A stretch of DNA of 64,000 bases from Microbacteriaceae bacterium PS02070 (GCA_029959865.1 JASCPE010000001.1:372001-436000); one strand, 5' to 3'. Positions 48,430 to 56,868 are shown, counted from the stretch's first letter. Numbers and translations are program-made. The notes: generated by a model not told the origin, from the letters alone.

Positions 48430-49296
48430 ATGGCGCGCGCAAGCAAAATCGTCAAGCCCACATCTCAGGAACTCATCCACCTCACGGTGTTGGCGGTGCA
48501 GCGCCTGACGCCGCACTGGGTGAGGGTGACGCTGGGGGGCGCGGAGGTCGAGAAGTTCTCGCCGATGGGGTACGACCAGTGGTTCCGCCTCTTCCTCCCA
48601 CTCTCCGGCGAGGACGGCTTGGATCGTCTGCCCCCGAAGGCGAACAAGATGTTCGGGTACCTCAAGTACCTCCGCATCCCCGATGGGGTGCGCCCGGTGA
48701 TGCGCAACTACACCGTGCGCGCCTTCCGTTCCCGAGGCAAATCGGGCGGCCCGGAGATCGACGTCGACTTCGTCGTGCATGGCGAAGGTCCCGCCGCGGG
48801 GCCCGCTTCACGATGGGCGACGGGCGCGAAGGTCGGAGAAAGCGTTGTCATCATCGACGAAGGACTCGGGTTCAACCCGGAACGAGGCACACAGCGCGTC
48901 CTTCTCGTGGCTGACGAGACCGCTGCCCCCGCCGTCGCAGGAATCTGCGCGACGCTGCCGGAGACCGCGACCGGGATGGCCCTGATCGAGGCCCCGTCCG
49001 AGGAGGACATCCTCCCGTTCGACGCACCCGCAGGGATCGATGTACGTTGGCTGGTCCGCGGCGCCGATGAGGTACCCGGTACGGCAGCTCTTTCTGCACT
49101 GCGCGAGGTGGAGCTCCCCGGCACACCGTTCCATGCCTTCGCCGCCGGTGAACAGTCGCTCGCCACCGGGGCACGCCGCTATCTGGTCGGCGAGCGCGGC
49201 GTCGACAAAGATGCGGTGAGCTTCATTGGGTACTGGCGCATCGGCGCCTCCTCCCCCGCGCCGAAATCGGTCCGGGCGGAGTCGCCGTCGCAGTGA
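48430..49296 (+). CDS. Siderophore-interacting protein (second paralogue)
   Basis: This is a protein of 288 residues. The FAD-binding barrel shows VMRNYTVRAFR (about 87-97, flavin motif RxYT) and IDVDFVVHGEGPAAGPASRWA (about 108-128). The C-terminal SIP part has VLLVADETAAPAVAGI (about 156-171), FAAGEQSLATGARRYL and GYWRIGA (about 270-276). All family landmarks are kept, so it is probably an NAD(P)H-dependent ferric-siderophore reductase. Placement as the last gene of the ECF operon, 11 bases after the T gene, suggests that it processes what the transporter brings in. An AAAGGAC site precedes ATG 48430. Confidence 0.88.
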   Translation: MARASKIVKPTSQELIHLTVLAVQRLTPHWVRVTLGGAEVEKFSPMGYDQWFRLFLPLSGEDGLDRLPPKANKMFGYLKYLRIPDGVRPVMRNYTVRAFRSRGKSGGPEIDVDFVVHGEGPAAGPASRWATGAKVGESVVIIDEGLGFNPERGTQRVLLVADETAAPAVAGICATLPETATGMALIEAPSEEDILPFDAPAGIDVRWLVRGADEVPGTAALSALREVELPGTPFHAFAAGEQSLATGARRYLVGERGVDKDAVSFIGYWRIGASSPAPKSVRAESPSQ

Positions 49297-49365
49297 CTCG
49301 TCCCGGCCCTCGCGGCACCCGAGCGGACGTAGCCTGAAGAGACACCCACTGTTCGGAGGTCCACC

Positions 49366-49899
49366 ATGTCCGGCTCTGCTCCGCTTCCCCGCGGGATCAA
49401 CCACATCGGCATTACGGTGCCCGACATCGATGCCGCGACGACATTCCTCAGTGACGGTCTCGGCGCACGCGTGGCCTATGACGGCCTCACCACGGACGAT
49501 GAGCCACGCGGCGGCCACGAGACGGAAACGCAGCTGGGGCTGCCCTCGGGCGCGACGATCCGCCGCCAGCGGATGGTGGTCATCGGCACCGGCCCCTCGC
49601 TGGAACTGTTCGAAATCGACGGCCCGCAGGAGCCCGCCGTTGGCCTCGTGGGCCTCGGCCTCACGCACATCTCCTTCTACGTGGACGACATCGAAGGCGT
49701 GCGCGCCCGGCTGATCGATGCGGGCGGCGAAGCACTGTCCGAGGTGCACGGCAACAGCCGCTACGAAGATTCACCCGGCAACGGCAGCGTCTACGTTCGC
49801 GCCCCGTGGGGCACGCTCATCGAATTGCAGACGATCCCCGAGGGGTACTACTACCCTGCTGACAGCGAGGCCGAGGTCTGGACCCCGCCGAAGCCCTGA
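49366..49899 (+). CDS. VOC/glyoxalase-family protein
   Basis: This is a protein of 177 residues with two beta-alpha-beta3 halves. Likely metal ligands are His in INHIGITV (about residue 13), Glu in LELFEID (about residue 82), His in THISFYVDD (about residue 103) and Glu in GTLIELQTIP (about residue 152). The pattern fits a dioxygenase, isomerase or glyoxalase of the vicinal-oxygen-chelate superfamily; no substrate can be assigned. A TCGGAGG ribosome site lies before ATG 49366. It converges with the H1-like gene, with three bases between the two stops. Confidence 0.85.
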   Translation: MSGSAPLPRGINHIGITVPDIDAATTFLSDGLGARVAYDGLTTDDEPRGGHETETQLGLPSGATIRRQRMVVIGTGPSLELFEIDGPQEPAVGLVGLGLTHISFYVDDIEGVRARLIDAGGEALSEVHGNSRYEDSPGNGSVYVRAPWGTLIELQTIPEGYYYPADSEAEVWTPPKP

Positions 49900-49902
49900 C
49901 GC

Positions 49903-50703
49903 TCAGGAGAGCGCGGTGACGAGCTGGTCCTTGCGCAACCGCGAGTAGCCGGTCAGACCTTTCGCCTTCGCGAGCCCGCGCAGCTCCGCCACGGTCTTTG
50001 CCGAGAGATCGGTGCTGGTCGTCGCTGACGGGGGTGCCGACGGGGCGGGCGTTGTCTTGGCTGAGGGAGCCGCCTTCTTGGCCGCTGTGCGGGTTGCCGG
50101 TGCCTTCGCCGAGGTACGCGCGGCGGGCGCCTTCGCGGGGGTCGGCGTCGGCTTCTTCGCCGCCGATGCTGCCTCGGTCGCGGGAGCGTCCGGAGCGGGA
50201 GTCACTGCGGTCTTCTCGGTCGCCTCTTCCGCGGCAGCCTTCTTGTCGGCCGCCTTGATCTCGGCGGCTTTCTTCTCGGCAGTCTTCTTCTCGGCAGTCT
50301 TCTTCTCCGCAGCCTTCTTCTCCGCAGCCTTCTTCTCCGCAGCCTTCTTCTCCGCAGCCTTCTTCTCCGCAGCCTTCTTGTTCGCTGCCTTCTTCTCGGC
50401 GGCAGCGGCCTTCAGCTTCGCCCTTTCCTCGGCGGCGACCTTCTCGGCCCTCTTGACGGCCTTCTTCGTTGCCCGAGCGAGGTCTTCGGCGGCGGACTCG
50501 ACAGCACGGACCACCTTCTTGGGCTTGTTCTTGAGCTTCTTCTTCGTCACATCCGCAGCATCGCGGACGTCCTCGACGGCGCCTCGGAGCTTGCGAGCGT
50601 GCTTCTTCGGCAGTCCGGAGATCAGCTTCTCCGCGTCCTTCGCGGCGGCAAGCGCCTCATCGATCGCTGCGTGTGCGGCCTTCGCGGCCTTCTTGTTCGC
50701 CAT
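49903..50703 (-). CDS. Histone H1-like nucleoid protein with Ala/Lys repeats and Rho-N/SAP-like end
   Basis: This is a protein of 266 residues. A helical basic N-terminus (about 1-95) leads into a tandem AAEKK pentapeptide region (about 100-148), then an Ala/Pro/Thr-rich stretch with KAPA units, and a C-terminal TVAELRGLAKAKGLTGYSRLRKDQLV helix-extended loop-helix (about 232-264), which resembles the Rho N-terminal or SAP-type nucleic-acid-binding fold. Such proteins compact DNA in actinobacteria (compare HupB and H1-like tails). The repeat tract is made of 15-bp units and may vary in length between strains. ATG 50703 is the only suitable start. Confidence 0.82.
   Translation of the reverse strand: MANKKAAKAAHAAIDEALAAAKDAEKLISGLPKKHARKLRGAVEDVRDAADVTKKKLKNKPKKVVRAVESAAEDLARATKKAVKRAEKVAAEERAKLKAAAAEKKAANKKAAEKKAAEKKAAEKKAAEKKAAEKKTAEKKTAEKKAAEIKAADKKAAAEEATEKTAVTPAPDAPATEAASAAKKPTPTPAKAPAARTSAKAPATRTAAKKAAPSAKTTPAPSAPPSATTSTDLSAKTVAELRGLAKAKGLTGYSRLRKDQLVTALS
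50266..50400 (-). repeat. Nine tandem 15-bp units in the H1-like gene
   Basis: Units of the AGCCTTCTTCTCCGC type (plus-strand reading) run head to tail, and those at 50311-50370 are four identical copies. Each encodes one AAEKK-type pentapeptide. Gain or loss of units keeps the frame. Confidence 0.9.
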
Positions 50704-50757
50704 GGCGTTACTCTACGTCGCGTTGTGCCCGTCACCCAGAGTGTGCGCAGTGTCCCG

Positions 50758-51711
50758 TCATCTGCGCACGGGATCCGCGCCGCCATCGACGAAGGCGATG
50801 ACCTGCGCGAGAGAGGGCGCGGCCTCCCAGTCTCCCGGCGCCTGGCACACCAGCGCGCCGCACGCATTCCCACGGATCAAACGCTCGACGAGGTTCTTGC
50901 CGTCCACGCGCGCACTGAGATATCCCGCGACGAACGCGTCTCCCGCGCCCACGGTGTCGATGACCTGAATGGAGAATCCCGCGCGCTCGGTCACCCCCGT
51001 GTCGGTGACCACGGCGGCCCCATCCGGCCCCCTCTTGAGCACGACTTCTGCCCCCCCGGCAGCAAGCGCTCGCGCGGCGGATTCGGCATCGTCCGCGCCC
51101 GTCACGAGCACCAGCTCCTCCGGACCGCCGAAGACGATGTCGGCTTCGCGGGCGAACTCCCCGAGGATCTCGGCGGCCTGGTGTGCGGAGGCAAGGGCGG
51201 AGCGGTAGTTGACGTCGAAGCTGACTGTCACGCCGGCCTGCCTCGCGCGCTCGATCGTGTGCCTTGTCGTCTCCCGCGCGGACTCCGACAGAAGCGGAGT
51301 GATGCCGGTGAGGTGAAGGACATCGGCGCTCTCAACCCACCCCTGCGGAACATCACCGGGCTGGAGCCGCGAACCGGCCGAACCGCGGCGGTAATAGTGC
51401 ACCGCGGTCGATTGGCCGGTGGGACGCTCTTTGAGCATGAGGCCCGTCGGCGCCTGCTCGTCAACGATCACGTGCGCCTGCACACCCTCGGCGCGGATAT
51501 CGCCGTGCACACGCTCTCCGAGAGGGTCGGCGCCCACGCGTCCGAGCCAGCGGACCGTGATCCCGAGCCGAGCAAGGCCCACCGCGACGTTGCTCTCGGC
51601 TCCCCCGATCCCGAGGGCCAGATTGTGGGCATGGCGGAGCGGACCGATCTCCGAAGTGCGTACGAGGGCCATGGTCTCCCCCAGAGTCACGACCGTCGCG
51701 GCGGTGGTCAC
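50758..51711 (-). CDS. 2-keto-3-deoxygluconate kinase-like PfkB sugar kinase
   Basis: This is a protein of 317 residues. The PfkB family start TLGETMALV (about 9-17) and GGAESNVAVGLARLG (about 36-50) and the C-terminal IDTVGAGDAFVAGYLSA (about 252-268, catalytic Asp in GAGD) are clear. The neighbour upstream is a KDPG-type aldolase and the pair is the usual KdgK-Eda unit of the Entner-Doudoroff branch for uronates and hexonates. GTG 51711 follows GGGAGA and lies 2 bases after the aldolase stop, so they are translated together. Confidence 0.85.
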   Translation of the reverse strand: MTTAATVVTLGETMALVRTSEIGPLRHAHNLALGIGGAESNVAVGLARLGITVRWLGRVGADPLGERVHGDIRAEGVQAHVIVDEQAPTGLMLKERPTGQSTAVHYYRRGSAGSRLQPGDVPQGWVESADVLHLTGITPLLSESARETTRHTIERARQAGVTVSFDVNYRSALASAHQAAEILGEFAREADIVFGGPEELVLVTGADDAESAARALAAGGAEVVLKRGPDGAAVVTDTGVTERAGFSIQVIDTVGAGDAFVAGYLSARVDGKNLVERLIRGNACGALVCQAPGDWEAAPSLAQVIAFVDGGADPVRR

Positions 51712-51713
51712 GA

Positions 51714-52367
51714 TCAGTCTCCCTGCCCGCACAGCCGCACGAACGCCGCCGCGCGCTCACGCAGAGCGCCGAGGTCGCCGCCGCGGAAGGCATCTCCCAG
51801 AAGCGGTCCGCCGACGCTGACGGCGAGTGCACCCGCATCGAGCCACCCGCGTGCGCTGTCGAGATCGACGCCCCCGGAAGGGACGACCTGCAGGCCGGGG
51901 AACGGCCCGCGCAGGTCTTTCACGTAGGCGGAACCCACGACACCCGCCGGGAAGATCTTCACTGCGGAGGCACCCAGACGCCACGATGTGAACAACTCGC
52001 TCGGGGTAAGACCGCCAGGGACGATCGGCACACCCGCGTCGACCGACGCACGGATGATCTCGGGGTCGGTGACGGGAGTGACGAGGTACTGCGCTCCGCC
52101 GCTGACTGCACGATCGAGTTGATCGCGGTTGGTGACGGTTCCGATGCCGAGGTCGATGGCCTCGCCGTACTTCTCGCGCAGCTCAGGGAGTCGCTCGAGC
52201 GTCCCGGGCGTCGTGAGAGTGAGTTCGATACTCGGCACCCCCGCAGCGATGAGCGCGTCGATCACCGCGTCGTAGTCGGCAGCCTGCTGCGCCCGGGCAA
52301 CGACGACGAGCCTGCCCTCGGCGGTGCGAGCGGGCAACGGGAGGCGGGGGGCGGGCGTGCCGGGCAT
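51714..52367 (-). CDS. eda: KDPG/KHG aldolase
   Basis: This is a protein of 217 residues. The TIM-barrel aldolase has IELTLTTPGTLE (about 50-61), the DLGIGTVTNRDQLDRAVSGGAQYLVTP strand region (about 72-98) and the Schiff-base lysine in GASAVKIFPAG (about 134-144). It splits 2-keto-3-deoxy-6-phosphogluconate (or a galactonate analogue) to pyruvate and glyceraldehyde 3-phosphate. The glycine and arginine-rich N-terminal strand found in E. coli Eda is less clear here. ATG 52367 has GATGGAG upstream; ATG 52379 is possible. The divergent IclR regulator probably controls the pair. No dehydratase is present in the window. Confidence 0.85.
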   Translation of the reverse strand: MPGTPAPRLPLPARTAEGRLVVVARAQQAADYDAVIDALIAAGVPSIELTLTTPGTLERLPELREKYGEAIDLGIGTVTNRDQLDRAVSGGAQYLVTPVTDPEIIRASVDAGVPIVPGGLTPSELFTSWRLGASAVKIFPAGVVGSAYVKDLRGPFPGLQVVPSGGVDLDSARGWLDAGALAVSVGGPLLGDAFRGGDLGALRERAAAFVRLCGQGD

Positions 52368-52483
52368 GTGCTGCTCCATCCTGATGTCGGCCTTGCAGGC
52401 GGACCTGTCATCCAAGAACCGGGTTGTATCGGCCGAGAACCCGCAACCGTGCGGGCCCCTGTCTTCCGCTGCGGTTTGCTATA

Positions 52484-52499
52484 TGAAACACTTGTATCA
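52484..52499. promoter_or_regulatory. Imperfect dyad in the eda-IclR intergenic region
   Basis: TGAAACA and TGTATCA are 6/7 complementary around a CT centre. The 204-bp region 52368-52571 between the divergent genes is AT-rich at this point. IclR-type operators are often such short dyads. Confidence 0.3.
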
Positions 52500-52571
52500 G
52501 CAGACAGAATCTACGGTAACACTCGGACTCTTCCGAGAGGAAGGGTGACCGACTCGAATCCCCGAGGACCC

Positions 52572-53339
52572 ATGCACACCGCCCCCCTCACGCCGACCGG
52601 CACGAGCGTCGAGAAGGCGCTCGCGCTCGTCGAGGTACTCGCGGGGGCAGGACCGAACGGACTCGCGCTCAAAGACGTTGTGCGAGAGACGGGGATGAAC
52701 AAGGCCAGCGCGCATCGCCTCCTGCAGACGCTGGCGCGAAGCGGCTACGCGGAGCAGGACGCCGCGGGCCGTTATCGCTTCGGGTCGAAACCGACCCTGT
52801 TGGTCGAGCAGTACCACGGTGAGGAGAACCTCCCGGCCCTGTTTCGGCCGGCGCTGCTCGCGATCTCCGGCGAGGTGCAGGAGCTCGTGCACCTCGCTGT
52901 CCTGGAAGCTCACCACGTGGTCTATCTCGACAAGGTGGAGCCTGATCGCGCGATCCGCGTGTGGTCGCGCGTGGGCCGTCAGGCCAGTGTGCTCACGACG
53001 GCTCTCGGGCGAGCGATGATCGCCGCCGAGCCCGGCACCGACCGCCTCCTCGACGAGTACGTGACCGACGCACCGGCCGACGTCGCGGCGCGCTTCCACG
53101 CGGCCGTTCCCCGCGCCCGGGAGAGCGGGTTCGCCAGGGAACAGGAGGAGAACGAAGCTGGGATCTCCTGCGTCGCCGTCGCTCTCCAGCGCCCGTCCGC
53201 GCGCCCGGTCGCGGTCAGCATCACGGGGCCGACCTCGAGGCTCGATGACGAGCGAATCGCGCAGTTGGGTGCGCTCCTTCGCCGGAAGCTCCCGGCACTG
53301 GCACCGGCCGGATTTCAGATCGCGCCGGCGGGGCGCTGA
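52572..53339 (+). CDS. IclR-family transcriptional regulator
   Basis: This is a protein of 255 residues. The N-terminal winged helix-turn-helix has SVEKALALVEVL and LKDVVRETGMNKASAHRLLQTLARSGY (about 34-60), and the C-terminal effector domain has QELVHLAVLEAHHVVYLDKV (about 103-122) and TALGRAMIAAEP (about 137-148), where IclR proteins bind small organic acids. It is divergent from the KDPG aldolase/KDG kinase pair and so is likely its regulator, with a keto-deoxy sugar acid as a possible effector (inference). ATG 52572 follows GAGGA; GTG 52545 is an in-frame alternative. Confidence 0.88.
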   Translation: MHTAPLTPTGTSVEKALALVEVLAGAGPNGLALKDVVRETGMNKASAHRLLQTLARSGYAEQDAAGRYRFGSKPTLLVEQYHGEENLPALFRPALLAISGEVQELVHLAVLEAHHVVYLDKVEPDRAIRVWSRVGRQASVLTTALGRAMIAAEPGTDRLLDEYVTDAPADVAARFHAAVPRARESGFAREQEENEAGISCVAVALQRPSARPVAVSITGPTSRLDDERIAQLGALLRRKLPALAPAGFQIAPAGR

Positions 53340-53350
53340 CCGATCAGCGC
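53333..53350. terminator. Hairpin containing both stop codons of convergent genes
   Basis: GCGCTGA and TCAGCGC pair perfectly around a 4-nt loop. The two TGA stop codons are part of the stem, so the element can act in both directions. It has no T-tract. Confidence 0.45.
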
Positions 53351-54507
53351 TTGCCCGCGAGCTGACGCCCGACGATCTCCCGCATGATCTCGTTCGACCC
53401 GCCGTAGATCCGGTGCACGCGCGCATCGAGGAAGGCACGCGCGATCGGGTACTCGGTGATGTAGCCGTAGCCACCGTGCAACTGCACTCCCGCGTCGAGG
53501 ACTTCGGCCTCGCGCTCGGTGGCCCAGAACTTCACCTTCGCCGCTTCCTCGGCGGAGAGCTTGCCCGCCGCATACGCTTCCAACGCGCGATCGATGTACG
53601 CCCACAGTGCGTCGACCGTCGTGGCCATATCGGCAAGCTGGAAGCGCGAGTTCTGGAAGTCGGCGATGCGTTGGCCGAACGCTTCACGATCACGTGTGTA
53701 CGCGAGCGTCCAGTCGAGCGCGGCTTGCGCGGCGGCGGCAGCAGAGACGCCGATGGACAGACGCTCCAGCGGAAGGTTCATCATGAGTTGGACGAACCCC
53801 TTCCCTTCTTCGCCGCCGATGAGGTTGTCGTCCGGAACGAACACATCGGTGAAGCTGAGCTCCGCGGTGTCGTGGCCGTGGAAGCCCATCTTGTGCAGCT
53901 TCTTGCCGTGATCGAACCCGGCCATTCCGTTCTCCAGCAGCAGGAGGCTGAATGCGTCGGGGCGGTCGCCTTCGCCGGTCTTGACGAACACGACGAAGAG
54001 GTCGGCGGTGACGCCGGAGGAGATGAAGGTCTTCGCGCCGTTGACGAGGTACCCGCCATCGACCTTCTTCGCGGTCGTCTTGATCCCGCGGAGGTCGCTT
54101 CCGGCAGCGGGTTCGGTCATGGCGAGCGCACCGAGCACGTCCGCCGTCGCCATCTTCGGAAGCCACTTCTCCTTCTGCGCGTCGGTGCCCATGTGCACGA
54201 GGTAGGGCACCGCGAGGTCATCCTGAATGCCGAGAGCCCCGGCGAGTGAACCCGCTCCGGCGGTGATGACCTCTTCGTTGACGACGGCCCGGAAGCGGTA
54301 GTCCTGGAGCATCCCTGCGCCGCCGAACTCCTCCGGGACGGACAAGCCGAGAATGCCGGCCTCGGCAGCGGCTCTCATCGTGTCGCGGTCGACCTCGCCG
54401 GCCGCGTCCCACCGCTCGCGATCCTCGTTGGTGGCGTGGCGCTTGATGAAGTCCTTGACGAGGTCGCGGAAGGCCTCGTGATCCTCGTCGTAGATGTCGC
54501 GTTCCAT
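53344..54507 (-). CDS. Acyl-CoA dehydrogenase
   Basis: This is a protein of 387 residues, typical length for the family. ALAMTEPAAGSDLRGIKTTA (about 129-148) is the FAD/substrate-binding signature, and QLHGGYGYITEYPIARAFLDARVHRIYGGSNEIMREIVGRQL (about 342-383) is the second signature, with the catalytic glutamate in GGSNEIM (about Glu374). It introduces the first double bond in beta-oxidation of acyl-CoA or branched-chain amino-acid catabolism. ATG 54507 is taken as start. Its only neighbours on this strand are a peptidase and the aldolase pair, so no pathway is suggested. Confidence 0.92.
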   Translation of the reverse strand: MERDIYDEDHEAFRDLVKDFIKRHATNEDRERWDAAGEVDRDTMRAAAEAGILGLSVPEEFGGAGMLQDYRFRAVVNEEVITAGAGSLAGALGIQDDLAVPYLVHMGTDAQKEKWLPKMATADVLGALAMTEPAAGSDLRGIKTTAKKVDGGYLVNGAKTFISSGVTADLFVVFVKTGEGDRPDAFSLLLLENGMAGFDHGKKLHKMGFHGHDTAELSFTDVFVPDDNLIGGEEGKGFVQLMMNLPLERLSIGVSAAAAAQAALDWTLAYTRDREAFGQRIADFQNSRFQLADMATTVDALWAYIDRALEAYAAGKLSAEEAAKVKFWATEREAEVLDAGVQLHGGYGYITEYPIARAFLDARVHRIYGGSNEIMREIVGRQLAGKR

Positions 54508-54655
54508 GCGTCTGTCCCTTCGTGAGTGCGCTCGCGCCCCGCGTGAAGGGCAGCGTTGCCGCTTCGAAGTCTAGGCGTTTCGCGGGCACCCCGCACTCGT
54601 TCGATGAGACGCGATCTCAGAGGAGACGGCACGCAGTCTCGAGGTCGGATTCGGG

Positions 54656-55639
54656 TCAGTCCGCGTAGTCAGCGGCGGCAGGCAGCCCGAAGAAATCTTC
54701 CAGCGTGCGGTATCCGCCCTCGTGATAGACCCGCGCCAAGTCGGTCCCGACGTATCGCAGATGCCACGGCTCGTGGATGTAGCCCGTGACCCCTGTCTCC
54801 CCCTCGTCGTATCGGATGATGAAGCCGAAACGCCATGCGTTCTCGGCGACCCAGTCCGCCTCGGCGGTGGCCCCGAACTCATCCAGCTCGGTGCACCCGT
54901 CGGCGCACGAGACCAGATCGACCGCGAACCCGGTTTGGTGCTCGCTGTACCCGGCGCGCGCACCGCGCAGATCTGCCGCCTCCGCACCATAGGTGGTCAC
55001 GTGCGTGTCATAGAGCCCGACCTGGTAGTCATAGGAGCGGAAGGCGCTGTTGACGCCCACCGGCCCGAGCCCGTCGGCTTCGATCGCGGCCGACAGCTCG
55101 GACAGCGCCGCTGCGGCATCGGCGTCCAACCATCCACTGCCCGAGAGCACGCGGACGCCCTCCGCCTGGGCCTGCGGCTCCGGCCAGTAGTCGATCGGAT
55201 CGAGCGCGTTCTGCTTGTTGACCACCGTCCACACGCGGCTCGGATCGGACAGACTCACGCACGGCGCATCTCCTCCGGCGACCGCCGCCCGGAATGCTTC
55301 GCCACCCCCGACCGCGGCGATCACAGCGACGTCGTCGTCGCTCGCAAGCGCTTCGGTCACTGCGGCGTCGTCACAGACACTGGCCGGCGCCGCCTGCGAC
55401 GCGGGCTCGGAGCCGGAACCGCGATTCCCCTCCTCGGTCGGCGCCTGTGTGGATGATGACGTGACGGTGCGAGCGTCGTCATCTCGGGGGGCGGACCACC
55501 AGACCACGAGCGCGACGATGGCCACGACGACACCGATGGCGACCGCGCGACGCCGGTTGAGCTGGACCCGCCGCGAAACGCGCAGCTCGGCTCTGGTGGC
55601 CGGCTCCGGTTCTGTCTCGGACGGGGAGATGACGGGCAC
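54656..55639 (-). CDS. VanY-type D-alanyl-D-alanine carboxypeptidase (M15B), membrane anchored
   Basis: This is a protein of 327 residues. One membrane helix (about 32-48) follows a basic segment, then a Ser/Thr/Glu-rich stretch and the peptidase domain. Zinc and catalytic residues are in GYSEHQTGFAVDLVS (about 230-244, SxHxxGxAxD) and EPWHLRYVG (about 291-299, ExWHxRYVG). It would cleave the terminal D-alanine from peptidoglycan stem peptides outside the cell. The N-terminal part of the ectodomain holds paired cysteines (VCDDA and APCVSL). No van resistance genes are nearby, so a housekeeping role is most likely. Confidence 0.88.
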   Translation of the reverse strand: MPVISPSETEPEPATRAELRVSRRVQLNRRRAVAIGVVVAIVALVVWWSAPRDDDARTVTSSSTQAPTEEGNRGSGSEPASQAAPASVCDDAAVTEALASDDDVAVIAAVGGGEAFRAAVAGGDAPCVSLSDPSRVWTVVNKQNALDPIDYWPEPQAQAEGVRVLSGSGWLDADAAAALSELSAAIEADGLGPVGVNSAFRSYDYQVGLYDTHVTTYGAEAADLRGARAGYSEHQTGFAVDLVSCADGCTELDEFGATAEADWVAENAWRFGFIIRYDEGETGVTGYIHEPWHLRYVGTDLARVYHEGGYRTLEDFFGLPAAADYAD

Positions 55640-55720
55640 GTGTTCATTCTTCCCATCGTTCTGGGATTCTCCCGATGACCGGCCGAGGATGCCTGAGCGC
55701 GCACCGAGCCCGCAGCGATC

Positions 55721-55775
55721 TTTGTTCTATTCTTAGCCATCCTTGCTTGCCAATCTATCGCTCATTTGTTCTAAT
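55721..55775 (+). promoter_or_regulatory. Direct repeats and -35/-10 promoter of the radical SAM gene
   Basis: TTGCCA (55747-55752) and TCTAAT (55770-55775) are spaced by 17 bp, each 5/6 to the sigma-A consensus, and the -10 ends 6 nt before ATG 55782. TTTGTTCTA occurs twice (55721 and 55765), the second copy overlapping the -10. Confidence 0.6.
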
Positions 55776-55781
55776 TGGCGC

Positions 55782-56816
55782 ATGAGATGGATGGGGCAGA
55801 CGCTGGGTCGCACCGACGTGAACGCGCTCCCCGGCATGGAAACGCTGCATGGTTTCGTGCGTTCTGTGACCACACCGGAGTTCGCCGGGTTGACCTTCCA
55901 CGAAGTACACGCGAAGTCGGCCCTCAATGCCGTGCCGGGGCCCTCCGCGATGCCCTTCGATTGGACTGTCAATCCATACCGCGGCTGCACGCACGCGTGC
56001 GTCTACTGCTTCGCCCGGCCGACGCACGAGTATCTGGAGTTCGATGGCGGCCGTGACTTCGATACGCAGATCGTCGTCAAGATCAACATCGTCGACGTTC
56101 TCCGACGCGAGCTCCGAGCCGCTCGCTGGCAACGCGAAACGGTCGCCCTCGGCACGAACACCGATCCGTACCAGCGGCCCGAGGGGCGGTATTCCCTCAT
56201 GCCCGGCATCATCACAGCGCTCGCAGAAAGCGGCACACCTCTGTCGATTCTCACCAAAGGAACCCTGCTGCGCCGCGACCTGCCGCTCCTCGGCGAGGTC
56301 CGGGGGACGGTGCCGGTGGATGTCTCGATGTCCATCGCGATCGGCGACGAGTCTCTGCGCCGGAGGCTTGAGCCGGGTGCGCCGAGCTTCGACGCGCGAT
56401 TGGCGACGATCCGCGCCGCCGCCAACGCCGGGCTCCGGCCCTGCGTTTTCCTCATGCCGATCCTCCCTCACCTCACCGACTCTGTGGAGATCCTCGACGA
56501 CACACTCGGGCGCATCGCCGATGCGGGTGCGTCCCGGGTGGTTTTCGGCGCCCTGCATCTCAAGCCTGGAGTGAAGGAGTGGTTCTGGGAATGGCTGGAG
56601 CGCGAACGGCCGGATCTGTCGCCGGCCTATCGCGGTCTCTATCCCGGAAGGTCGGCGATCGCGCCGAAAGGCTACCGAAAGTGGTTGTCCGCACGGGTTC
56701 GGCCATTGCTACGTCGCCACCGACTCGTCGGCTCGGTCGACTCCCAAGATGCCCCGCGGCGGGCAACGACGACCCCCGTCCGCGCGACCGGAGACAGCAT
56801 GCAGCGACTGTTCTGA
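55782..56816 (+). CDS. Rv2578c-family radical SAM protein
   Basis: This is a protein of 344 residues. VNPYRGCTHACVYCFARPTHEYL (about 64-86) holds the CX3CX2C cluster motif (C-THA-C-VY-C), followed by VALGTNTDPYQRPE (about 121-134), which is characteristic of the Rv2578c/DUF Radical_SAM group. A C-terminal part with WEWLERERPDL and basic tail follows. The reaction is unknown. The start MRWMGQ at ATG 55782 matches the usual family opening. It has a leaderless consensus-like promoter (55747-55775). I recall members being DNA-damage inducible in mycobacteria, but no LexA box was found here, so I do not claim it. Confidence 0.88.
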   Translation: MRWMGQTLGRTDVNALPGMETLHGFVRSVTTPEFAGLTFHEVHAKSALNAVPGPSAMPFDWTVNPYRGCTHACVYCFARPTHEYLEFDGGRDFDTQIVVKINIVDVLRRELRAARWQRETVALGTNTDPYQRPEGRYSLMPGIITALAESGTPLSILTKGTLLRRDLPLLGEVRGTVPVDVSMSIAIGDESLRRRLEPGAPSFDARLATIRAAANAGLRPCVFLMPILPHLTDSVEILDDTLGRIADAGASRVVFGALHLKPGVKEWFWEWLERERPDLSPAYRGLYPGRSAIAPKGYRKWLSARVRPLLRRHRLVGSVDSQDAPRRATTTPVRATGDSMQRLF

Positions 56817-56856
56817 GGGATGGTGGTGCTTTCCAGCCTCAGCCTCGACCGATGAA

Positions 56857-56862
56857 TAGGGT
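56857..56862 (+). promoter_or_regulatory. -10 box, leaderless type, before the unknown gene at 56869
   Basis: TAGGGT ends 6 nt before ATG 56869. Confidence 0.4.
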
Positions 56863-56868
56863 GGTGGG

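Noticed and set aside
50266..50400. CRISPR-like tandem repeat
   Set aside because: The 15-bp units are head to tail without spacers and encode pentapeptides in a clear reading frame.
54656..55639. Vancomycin-resistance VanY
   Set aside because: The motif only shows an M15B D,D-carboxypeptidase; no VanHAX or VanRS genes are nearby.
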